Assembly (NCBI GenBank): GCA_017430945.1 | Contig: JAFRMB010000166.1 | Span: forward strand, 1 to 30,674 | Reading direction: 5' to 3' | Origin: Clostridia bacterium | GTDB lineage: Bacteria; Bacillota_A; Clostridia; Christensenellales; Aristaeellaceae | Length of the DNA: 30,674 nt | In this document: in pieces, positions 8,282 through 14,127 of the stretch | Position numbering within the stretch: position 1 is the stretch's first letter | Layout of the letters: each line of letters opens with the position of its first letter | Notes under the pieces: model-generated | Databases searched by the model: none | Seen by the model: only the letters and a program-made list of their open reading frames with translations | Told to the model about the DNA's origin: nothing | Position numbers and translations under genes: made by a program

Positions 8282-8321
8282 TCATATCCCCCTTTTCGCC
8301 CCGTCTGCGGCATCCATCGGC

Positions 8322-8350
8322 ATGATACCACACGCACGCACCGCACGCAA
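8322..8350 (-). promoter_or_regulatory. Promoter candidate for the methyltransferase-like gene
   Basis: On the minus strand TTGCGT (8345-8350) and TATCAT (8322-8327) are 17 bases apart, about 40 bases before the start codon. The spacer is an imperfect GTGCG tandem. Confidence 0.5.
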
Positions 8351-8391
8351 CGGCGATACGCGACAAAATAAAGGAAAATTTTACAAACGAA

Positions 8392-8420
8392 TTGACAACT
8401 CGATATCGAGCGATTATACT
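8392..8420 (+). promoter_or_regulatory. Strong promoter with a palindromic operator candidate in the spacer
   Basis: TTGACA (8392-8397) and TATACT (8415-8420) are 17 bases apart. The spacer contains the perfect 12-base palindrome CTCGATATCGAG (8399-8410), placed where a bound dimeric repressor would block RNA polymerase. The sequence does not match the Bacillota LexA box. The repressor is unknown. Confidence 0.7.
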
Positions 8421-8460
8421 GTAATAAAGCAATATGATAAATTATGGGAGGTTTTTTGAG

Positions 8461-8832
8461 ATGGCAGGCAAGTTTGTGATCACGACAGCAAAGAACGGCG
8501 AATTCACTTTCAATCTGAAAGCCTCCAACGGTGAGATCATCATGGCGGCTTCTGAGACCTATACCACCATGAAGGCCTGCGAGAACGGCATCGCGTCCGT
8601 CAAAAAGAACGCGCTGGCGCCTATCGAAGACCAGACCCGCGACGAGAAGCAGTCCAACCCGAAGTATGAGATCTACAAGGACAAGGGCGGCGAGTTCCGC
8701 TTCCGCCTGAAGGCGCGCAACGGCGAGATCATCGGCAAGTCCGAGGGCTACAAGGCCAAGGCCAGCGCCAAGAAGGGCATCGCCTCCATCGGCAAGAACG
8801 CGCCGGACGCGCCCGTGATCGTCATCGAATGA
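8461..8832 (+). CDS. Tandem DUF1508 (YegP/UPF0339-like) protein
   Basis: The 123-residue protein consists of two similar units, about 2-47 and 61-117. Each has a strand-rich core of the form K-x-GEF-x-F-x-LKA-x-NGEII, then an aromatic/charged turn and a helix ending in GIASI/V-K/G-KNA. This duplicated arrangement is that of YegP, a small cytoplasmic family of uncertain role. ATG 8461 is chosen because GGGAGG precedes it and the repeat unit begins there. The gene is monocistronic, driven by the strong promoter at 8392-8420. It is lysine-rich with no signal peptide. Confidence 0.85.
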   Translation: MAGKFVITTAKNGEFTFNLKASNGEIIMAASETYTTMKACENGIASVKKNALAPIEDQTRDEKQSNPKYEIYKDKGGEFRFRLKARNGEIIGKSEGYKAKASAKKGIASIGKNAPDAPVIVIE

Positions 8833-8848
8833 CCTCAGACGGACATTT

Positions 8849-8893
8849 GCGCCGCGGCTGTCCCCCCGGGGGCGCCGCGGCGCGCTTCTTTCC
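8849..8893 (+). terminator. Terminator after the YegP-like gene
   Basis: GCGCCGCGGC (8849-8858) and GCCGCGGCGC (8874-8883) form a perfect 10-base stem with a CCCCC/GGGGG core, followed by the T-rich tail GCTTCTTT. Confidence 0.75.
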
Positions 8894-8949
8894 CGATGAC
8901 ACGGGACATCCGTGATCATGGCCGGACAGACAGACGGGAGGCGACGGAC

Positions 8950-9426
8950 ATGGCAGAGCGGACCGCGCTGTACGCGGGCTCCTTCGACCCCTACACCAAC
9001 GGACACCACGACATCGTGAAAAAGGCCGCACGGCTCTTCGACCGGGTGGACGTCGTGATCGGCGTCAACGTGCTCAAGGCGCGCCGATTCGACCCCGAGG
9101 CCATGCGCAGTGCAATGCAGGCGCTGTACGACGCGGAAGGGCTTCGCAACGTGCGCGCCGTGTGCTTCGACGGGCTGATGGTGGATTACTGCGCCGCGCA
9201 CGGCATCGGCTACTACGTGCGCGGGCTGCGCAGCGCCGCCGACTACGCCAGCGAGGAGAACACCGCCTGCGTGAACGCCATGCTGGACCCGACGCTGGAG
9301 ACGGTGTACCTGCGCTCGAACGCGCCCGCGCTGTCCTCGAGCGTGGTGCGCGAGCTGCTGGCCTTCGGCCGGGATGTGGGCGCGTATGTGCCCGCGCCCG
9401 TGAACGCGCTGATACGAGAGGAATGA
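8950..9426 (+). CDS. coaD: Pantetheine-phosphate adenylyltransferase (coenzyme A synthesis)
   Basis: CoaD joins 4'-phosphopantetheine and ATP to give dephospho-CoA and pyrophosphate, the penultimate step of CoA synthesis. In 158 residues the nucleotidyltransferase signature GSFDPYTNGHHDI (10-22), with the T-x-G-H motif at 16-19, is intact. YYVRGLRSAADYASEEN and the C-terminal SSSVVREL also match. ATG 8950 has GGGAGG upstream; the frame is open to 8896. The family length is about 160 residues, so the protein is complete. It often neighbours rsmD in Bacillota, but not here. Confidence 0.94.
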   Translation: MAERTALYAGSFDPYTNGHHDIVKKAARLFDRVDVVIGVNVLKARRFDPEAMRSAMQALYDAEGLRNVRAVCFDGLMVDYCAAHGIGYYVRGLRSAADYASEENTACVNAMLDPTLETVYLRSNAPALSSSVVRELLAFGRDVGAYVPAPVNALIREE

Positions 9427-9632
9427 TCCATAGACAGACTGCGTTCGTCTATGAGAAAACTGCTGGATCCGTGCCGCATGCGAAGCGGCACAGGCAGCCT
9501 GCAGCCGCACATGTCGCCGGGATCGATCGAAGATGGGGAGGCCTCACGCCTCCCCATACCCTTTCGTCGCAATTGCTGATCGTCTGAAGCGCCTTCAGCT
9601 ATGGGGGCGCTTCACTGAACGACTTTGGTCCA
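9427..9632. terminator. Convergent intergenic region with several hairpins
   Basis: No gene is present. Hairpins seen are CATAGAC/GTCTATG just after the coaD stop, GTGCCGC/GCGGCAC at about 9472-9490, ATGGGGAGGC/GCCTCCCCAT (9533-9542/9548-9557), and TGAAGCGCC/GGCGCTTCA (9585-9593/9606-9614). The last two probably end the convergent coaD and leucine-rich repeat transcripts. A near-copy of the third lies at 22659-22683. Confidence 0.6.
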
Positions 9633-11477
9633 TCATTCTTCCGTCACAAAGGTGCAGCCATCGTTCTCCCGACAGTAATCCTCCGCCGCACTGTCCGCCG
9701 CACCGTACACAAGGACATGGTGTCTGCAACCTTCAAAAATGCCTGTTCCAATGGTCTTCACGCTGTCCGGTATGCGGATCTGCACAAGATTCGCACAGCC
9801 CTTGAAGGCGTTGCTTCCGATGGAATCGCAGCCATCTGGAATAAAGACGATGCGCATATCTGTGCCCGCAAACGCGTCTTCACCGATCTCACGGATCTCA
9901 TCGGGCAGCGTGAAATCCGGCACGTCAAAGGCGGGCATGACATAAATATATCCGCACTCCACTTCCTGGCTTTCCGGGCATCCGGTGTTCCAACCGCTTC
10001 CTTTCGGCAAGATCTCCCATTCTTCTGCCGACCCTTCAAAGTAGATGACGGAGAGGGCCTCACATGAAGCAAATGCGTTATCTCCGATGGACGTCACATC
10101 TTCCGGGATCGTGACGCTCTGAAGTGCCGTACAACTGTAAAACGCGCCCTCCCCAATGCTCTTCAGGCCCACCGGGATCGTGACGCTCTGAAGTGCCGTA
10201 CAACTGTAAAACGCGCCCTCCCCAATGCTCTTCAGGCCCACCGGGAGCATGATGCTCTCAAGCGCTGTGCAATACCGAAACACGTCGTCCCCGATGCTCG
10301 TCACGCTGTCGGGTATCGTGACCGCCGTGAGGTTTTTGCAGCCAGCGAACATGTTGCGCTCGATCCTCGTCACGCCGGTACCGAACTTGACGCTCTTCAA
10401 CTCCCAACAGCTACTGAACGCACTGTGTCCGAGGCTTGTGACGCTGTCTGGGATCGTGACCGCCGTAAGATTTCTGCAGTTTGTGAATGCACAGGCCCCG
10501 ATGCTCTTAACGCTCTCCGGGATCGTGACGCTCTCAAGCGTCAGACAGTTGTTAAACGCGTTTTCCCCGATGCTTTCCACGCTTCCGGGGATCGTGATGT
10601 CTGAAATTCCTGAGCAGTTGTAAAACGCGGTTTCCCCAATGCTTTCCACGCTATCCGGGATCGTGATGTTCTGAAGGCTCGAGCAGCTTCCAAACACACC
10701 TTTCCCGATCATCTTCAGGCCATCCGGGATCACGACGCCCTGAAGATTCGTGCAGCCGTAAAACGCATGTTCCCCTAAGCTTGTCACGCTCGCGGGGATC
10801 GTGACGCTTTCAAGACTCGTGCAGTAGTAAAACATAGAGCTCCCGATGATCGTCACACCATCCGGGATCGTAACGCTCTCAAGCGCTTCACAGTACATAA
10901 ATACAGAAGCGTTGATGCTCTTAACGCTTTCCGGGATCGTGATGTTCTTAAGCCCCTTGCAGCCATAAAAAGCAGAAGTCCCTATGCTCTTCACGCCTTC
11001 GGGGATCGTGACGCTCTGTATCTCTGTGTGGTCTTTGAATGCCTGATCCCCGATGGCTGTCACAAGATGCCCGTTCACCAGGGGCGGGATCTCGACGTCG
11101 CCGCCGCTTCCCGTATATCCTGTGATCGTCGCGATATTCCAGGCTGATGTGGCGCTGATCGTAAAATCGCCTTCGTTGGGATATTCTATGTACTCTGTCC
11201 ATATCGCATACAGCGTCGTATCGCCGGTCAAAACAATGGGATCATCAACGGCGTAGTGGACCGGGCCTTCCGGGGCCAACGCCCAGCCCAGCAACACATG
11301 GCCAGGACGCGTGGGCGGTGTACCCATCCTGGATCCCGAAGAAAACTGAACGGTCCGCGTGCCGCCGCCTTCGTAGTTGTCGACCAGCGTCAAAGCATAA
11401 ATCTCCTCCGCACCGGCAATACACAGAAACAGGCACAGAAGCGCCACACACGGCAGCATGATCCATAGCTTTCTCAT
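9633..11477 (-). CDS. Secreted BspA-like leucine-rich repeat protein
   Basis: This 614-residue protein has a Sec signal peptide (MRKLWIM then a hydrophobic stretch to about residue 24). A Listeria-Bacteroides type repeat (about 30-95, GWALAPEG...TLYAIWTEY) follows. Some fifteen LRR_5/BspA repeats of 23 residues run from about 105 to 470, with core S-V-T-I-P-x-x-V-x-S-I-G-x-x-A-F-x-x-C. A linker EWEILPKGSGWNTGCP and two last repeats complete it. No LPXTG or C-terminal anchor is visible, so it is probably released or held non-covalently. The ATG at 11475-11477 with GAGGTG is preferred over a GTG at 11486. A perfect promoter lies at 11571-11599. Base composition looks less GC-rich than neighbouring genes. 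Family members often act in adhesion; that role is inferred. Confidence 0.88.
   Translation of the reverse strand: MRKLWIMLPCVALLCLFLCIAGAEEIYALTLVDNYEGGGTRTVQFSSGSRMGTPPTRPGHVLLGWALAPEGPVHYAVDDPIVLTGDTTLYAIWTEYIEYPNEGDFTISATSAWNIATITGYTGSGGDVEIPPLVNGHLVTAIGDQAFKDHTEIQSVTIPEGVKSIGTSAFYGCKGLKNITIPESVKSINASVFMYCEALESVTIPDGVTIIGSSMFYYCTSLESVTIPASVTSLGEHAFYGCTNLQGVVIPDGLKMIGKGVFGSCSSLQNITIPDSVESIGETAFYNCSGISDITIPGSVESIGENAFNNCLTLESVTIPESVKSIGACAFTNCRNLTAVTIPDSVTSLGHSAFSSCWELKSVKFGTGVTRIERNMFAGCKNLTAVTIPDSVTSIGDDVFRYCTALESIMLPVGLKSIGEGAFYSCTALQSVTIPVGLKSIGEGAFYSCTALQSVTIPEDVTSIGDNAFASCEALSVIYFEGSAEEWEILPKGSGWNTGCPESQEVECGYIYVMPAFDVPDFTLPDEIREIGEDAFAGTDMRIVFIPDGCDSIGSNAFKGCANLVQIRIPDSVKTIGTGIFEGCRHHVLVYGAADSAAEDYCRENDGCTFVTEE
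10103..10240. repeat. Perfect 69-base tandem duplication inside the leucine-rich repeat gene
   Basis: Bases 10103-10171 and 10172-10240 are identical. Each copy encodes one complete 23-residue repeat, so the reading frame is kept. All other repeats in the gene have diverged, which points to a recent duplication or a slippage hotspot. Confidence 0.95.
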
Positions 11478-11570
11478 ATCAGGCACCTCAAATCCGTTCG
11501 TCGGTCACTCTTGTGCACAAAGGCGCTCTATACGGGTCGCCCTCCGGCGGGCAGATCGCCTTCCCTTGTG

Positions 11571-11599
11571 ATTATACCGCAGGAACATCTCGGTGTCAA
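11571..11599 (-). promoter_or_regulatory. Perfect consensus promoter of the large leucine-rich repeat gene
   Basis: On the minus strand TTGACA (11594-11599), a 17-base spacer and TATAAT (11571-11576) precede the gene, giving an untranslated leader of about 85 bases. Confidence 0.8.
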
Positions 11600-11645
11600 A
11601 CAGGGGCCGTCGCCCGACCGCCGGCGCGGTCTCTGATAAAAGTAT

Positions 11646-11674
11646 TTGCTTTTGAAGCGCGTCCATACTATAAT
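11646..11674 (+). promoter_or_regulatory. Promoter of the dCMP deaminase gene
   Basis: TTGCTT (11646-11651), a 17-base spacer and TATAAT (11669-11674) lie 34 bases before the start codon. GGGAGGT is the ribosome site. Confidence 0.7.
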
Positions 11675-11708
11675 GGTACCGATAACATCCGCCACGGGAG
11701 GTAATTTT

Positions 11709-12170
11709 ATGGATAAATGGGACGCCCGGTTCATGGAGCTGGCCGGCGTGATCTCGGGATGGGCCAGCTGCTACAAGGCCAACCGCAAGATCGGCGCAGT
11801 GATCGTAAAGAACAAGCGGATCGTGACCACCGGCTACAACGGCGCGCCGGCGGGCATCAAGACGTGCGTGGAGCGCGGCGAGTGCCTGCGGCAGAAGCTG
11901 GGCATCCCGTCCGGCACGCGGGCGGAGCTGTGCTACGCCGTGCACGCAGAGCAGAACGCCATCATACAGGCGGCGCGGCTGGGCAGCTCCATCGACGGCG
12001 CGACGCTGTACTGCACGCACCAGCCCTGCGTTCTGTGCGCGAAGATGATCGTCAATTCCGGCATCAAGCGCGTGGTGTACCAGGAGGGCTATCCCGACGA
12101 GTTCGCCCTGGAGATGCTGAACGAGGGCGGCGTGGAGCTGGAGAGGTATCAGCCGGAGGGGGAGGAGTGA
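11709..12170 (+). CDS. Deoxycytidylate deaminase (ComEB-type)
   Basis: The enzyme deaminates dCMP to dUMP, the substrate for thymidylate synthase. The 153-residue protein has the zinc site H79-A-E81 (proton-shuttle glutamate) and P-C107-V-L-C110, and the family's N-terminal GWASCYKANRKIGAVIVK and TGYNGAPAGI. The inserted cysteine-rich stretch CVERGECLRQKLGIPSG is typical of dCMP deaminases rather than cytidine deaminases. ATG 11709 is selected by GGGAGGT and its clear promoter; the frame is open to 11646. Together with dut in this window it supplies dUMP by two routes. A competence role (the ComE link of the name) is not implied. Confidence 0.92.
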   Translation: MDKWDARFMELAGVISGWASCYKANRKIGAVIVKNKRIVTTGYNGAPAGIKTCVERGECLRQKLGIPSGTRAELCYAVHAEQNAIIQAARLGSSIDGATLYCTHQPCVLCAKMIVNSGIKRVVYQEGYPDEFALEMLNEGGVELERYQPEGEE

Positions 12171-12171
12171 T

Positions 12172-12285
12172 TCCCTCCCACCGGGAAAGAAAGCGCCCAA
12201 AGGCTTCCCCTTGAGGGGAAGCTGTCAAGCGTCAGCTTGACTGATGAGGTGAAAGCGCTGCGGCGACCAAGCAGGGAGGCATCTC
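12172..12285 (+). repeat. Hairpin-rich intergenic repeat before the DUF559 module
   Basis: Two consecutive hairpins are present: GCTTCCCC-TTGA-GGGGAAGC (12203-12222) and GTCAAGC-GTCA-GCTTGAC (12224-12241), followed by TGATGAGGTG. From memory, very similar double-hairpin stretches recur in gut Clostridia genomes and often precede DUF559 genes, suggesting a non-autonomous mobile unit. I could not verify this by search. GGGAGG at the end is the ribosome site of the next gene. Confidence 0.6.
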
Positions 12286-13746
12286 ATGAATCCGTACAAC
12301 GATCCCCGCCTGACCCCCAATGCCCAGGCGCTGCGCAAGGGCATGACGAAGGAGGAGCGGCGCCTGTGGTACGATTTCCTGAAAAAGCTGCCCGTGACGT
12401 TCAACCGTCAAAAGGTGATCGGACGCTATATCGTGGACTTCTACTGTGCCAGCGCAAATCTGGTCATCGAACTGGACGGCTCTCAGCACTATGAGGTGGA
12501 TGGAACGACCGCGGACATCGAGCGCGATGTGTGGTTGACCACCCAGGGACTGACCGTGCTGCGCTTTTCCAATCGGGACGTCAATCGCAGGTTCAAAGAG
12601 GTTTGTGAGCGGATCTACCAGACCCTGGATGCCTTGACGAACCTCTCCCTCCCAACGCGACCCAACGAAAAAGGAGCAACCGACATGAACCAAAATCGCA
12701 TTCAAAAGGTCATCGAAAACATGCATGCCTGCGGGCTTAGCCAGATCCTGGTGACGAGCCCTGCCAACGTATACTATCTGACGGGCGTTTGGTGCGAGCC
12801 CTACGAGCGCATGCTGGCGCTGCACGTGCGCCAGGACGGGGGCATGACGCTGTACGCCAACCGCATGTTCGCGCTGGATGGGCTGACCGACGTGCCCATG
12901 GTGACCTATGAGGACACGGACGACTGCATCGCCGTGCTGGCCCCGGACATACTGCCCGGGAAGATCGGCATCGACAAGACCTGGCACAGCCACTTCACCA
13001 TCCGGCTGATGCAGGCCCGCCCGGACGTCGCGCCGGCGCTGGGGAGCGCGCCGCTGGACGAGGCGCGCGTCACCAAGGACGAAGACGAACTCGAGCTGAT
13101 GCGCGAAAGCTCACGAAAGAACGTGGCGGTCTGCGCGAGCGTCGCCGCCGCGCTGCGCGAGGGCGTGACGGAGAAAGCGATGCAGGCGCTGTACATCGAG
13201 AACGCGCGGGTGGCGGGCTCGCCCGGACCCAGCTTCACGCCGCTCGTATGCTTCGGCAAAAACGGCGCGGAGCCCCACCACGACAGCGATGGCACGGCGT
13301 TGCGGCCGGGCGACACCGTCATCATGGACGTCGGCCTGCTGTGGCAGCGCTACTGCTCCGACATGACCCGCACCGTACACTTCGGTGAGGTATCCGACGA
13401 ACAGAAGCGCGTGCGCGACATCGTCACCCGCGCCAACCGCGCGGGCATCGCCATGTGCCGCCCCGGCGTCAGGATGAAGGACATCGACCGCGCCGCGCGC
13501 AGCGTCATCGAGGAGGCGGGCTACGGCAGGTACTTCACCCACCGCACCGGGCACGGCATCGGGCTGGACGAGCACGAATTTCCGGACGTCTCCTCCGTGT
13601 CGGAGGTCGTCGCGCGCCCGGGCATGGTGTTTTCCGTGGAACCCGGCATCTACCTTCCCGACCGGTTCGGCGTGCGCGTGGAGGACCTGGTCGCCATCAC
13701 CGAGGACGGCTGCGAGGTGCTGACGCGGGACGACTGGGACGACTGA
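12286..13746 (+). CDS. DUF559 endonuclease-like module fused in frame to M24 peptidase
   Basis: The open frame encodes 486 residues in two unrelated parts. Residues 1 to about 120 are a DUF559 domain (MTKEERRLWYDFL, then DFYCASANLVIELDGSQHYE at 51-70), a Vsr/restriction-like nuclease fold family. D51, E62 and D64 are probable active-site acids. Residues 134-486 are a complete M24 metallopeptidase. The first ATG has a good GGGAGG site, but a second strong site, AAGGAG, sits inside the frame before codon 134, where the peptidase's natural start lies. DUF559 proteins are usually free-standing at this size, so the unit probably inserted upstream of the peptidase gene and lost its stop. Whether a fusion is made is unknown. 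Confidence 0.7.
   Translation: MNPYNDPRLTPNAQALRKGMTKEERRLWYDFLKKLPVTFNRQKVIGRYIVDFYCASANLVIELDGSQHYEVDGTTADIERDVWLTTQGLTVLRFSNRDVNRRFKEVCERIYQTLDALTNLSLPTRPNEKGATDMNQNRIQKVIENMHACGLSQILVTSPANVYYLTGVWCEPYERMLALHVRQDGGMTLYANRMFALDGLTDVPMVTYEDTDDCIAVLAPDILPGKIGIDKTWHSHFTIRLMQARPDVAPALGSAPLDEARVTKDEDELELMRESSRKNVAVCASVAAALREGVTEKAMQALYIENARVAGSPGPSFTPLVCFGKNGAEPHHDSDGTALRPGDTVIMDVGLLWQRYCSDMTRTVHFGEVSDEQKRVRDIVTRANRAGIAMCRPGVRMKDIDRAARSVIEEAGYGRYFTHRTGHGIGLDEHEFPDVSSVSEVVARPGMVFSVEPGIYLPDRFGVRVEDLVAITEDGCEVLTRDDWDD
12685..13746 (+). CDS. M24 family Xaa-Pro peptidase (internal start)
   Basis: Initiation at ATG 12685, eight bases after AAGGAG, gives a 353-residue protein of normal length for Bacillota Xaa-Pro dipeptidase/aminopeptidase. 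The N-terminal creatinase-like domain (about 1-125) begins with the usual RIQKVIENM...TSPANVYYLTG. The catalytic pita-bread domain holds all five metal ligands: D215, D226, H290 (HRTGHGIG), E319 (SVEPGIY) and E333 (VRVED), with H198/H199 in PHHDSDG. The expected activity is release of an N-terminal residue ahead of proline, in the cytoplasm, with Mn or Co. This is probably the ancestral form of the gene; see the longer frame starting at 12286. Confidence 0.75.
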   Translation: MNQNRIQKVIENMHACGLSQILVTSPANVYYLTGVWCEPYERMLALHVRQDGGMTLYANRMFALDGLTDVPMVTYEDTDDCIAVLAPDILPGKIGIDKTWHSHFTIRLMQARPDVAPALGSAPLDEARVTKDEDELELMRESSRKNVAVCASVAAALREGVTEKAMQALYIENARVAGSPGPSFTPLVCFGKNGAEPHHDSDGTALRPGDTVIMDVGLLWQRYCSDMTRTVHFGEVSDEQKRVRDIVTRANRAGIAMCRPGVRMKDIDRAARSVIEEAGYGRYFTHRTGHGIGLDEHEFPDVSSVSEVVARPGMVFSVEPGIYLPDRFGVRVEDLVAITEDGCEVLTRDDWDD

Positions 13747-13774
13747 CGCGGCTGCGGGCAAAATGATAAAAAAT

Positions 13775-13862
13775 GGGACTGTCTCAAAACAGGATCCGAT
13801 GAAAGGATCATTCAGCATCGGTCCACGATCCGCCGCTGAGTGTTTTGAGGCAGCCCCTTTCA
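13775..13862 (+). terminator. Long compound terminator hairpin after the peptidase gene
   Basis: GGGACTGTCTCAAAAC (13775-13790) pairs with GTTTTGAGGCAGCCCC (13842-13857) over 16 positions, with one mismatch and one G-U pair, and CTTTC follows. The loop contains a second stem, CCGATG/CATCGG. Confidence 0.7.
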
Positions 13863-14021
13863 TGTATCGCGATGTCTGAGGCGCACCAAAGGACATGAAG
13901 ATGCGCTTTCGACACTGTGAGAGATGGTCCCCGGGGAACAACGTCACAGGAAAAGCTCCGCCCGTCGAGACCCTGTCCCGCGTAAAAGATGAACGCGGAT
14001 CTCCGCGCACATCGCGCACCT

Positions 14022-14050
14022 GGTTCTCCCTGCGGGCAGGGACCTTTTTT
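14022..14050 (+). terminator. Hairpin with six-T tail
   Basis: CCCTG-CGGG-CAGGG, closed further by GGT/ACC across a small bulge, is followed directly by TTTTTT. It has the form of a plus-strand intrinsic terminator, though no gene ends just upstream. Confidence 0.55.
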
Positions 14051-14077
14051 GAAGGACAGTGCGCTTTTTATGAAAGG

Positions 14078-14116
14078 ATCATCCACCGGCTGTGCCGGTG
14101 GATGATGATCATTTTT
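14078..14116. terminator. Perfect 13-base hairpin next to the flavoprotein gene end
   Basis: ATCATCCACCGGC (14078-14090) and GCCGGTGGATGAT (14094-14106) enclose a three-base loop. A T5 run follows on the plus strand. It sits 12 bases past the stop of the minus-strand reductase gene and probably ends that transcript, although the U-tract on the minus side is weak. Confidence 0.6.
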
Positions 14117-14127
14117 AAAGGATCGCC

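Larger units (their letters stand above)
13747..14127. other. Non-coding stretch with three stacked hairpins
   Basis: About 380 bases contain no supported gene. There are three strong hairpins (listed separately) and the phrase ATGAAAGGATCAT-CA twice (from about 13799 and 14070), suggesting duplicated or decayed repeat material. I see no good promoter, so a small RNA is possible but unsupported. Confidence 0.5.

Noticed and set aside
8399..8410. Reading the CTCGATATCGAG palindrome as a LexA (SOS) box
   Set aside because: The Bacillota LexA site has CGAAC-N4-GTTCG form, which this does not match.
8164..9510. 448-codon minus-strand frame over the YegP-like gene and coaD
   Set aside because: It is antisense to two recognised genes, a promoter and a terminator, with no domain.
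10103..11110. Repeat-rich segment as a CRISPR array or minisatellite
   Set aside because: The 69-base periodicity is in frame and encodes 23-residue leucine-rich repeats inside a gene with a signal peptide; there are no conserved repeats with unique spacers.
12286..13746. Calling the locus a pseudogene
   Set aside because: Both domains are full length, all five M24 metal ligands are present, and a good internal start exists, so at least the peptidase should be functional.
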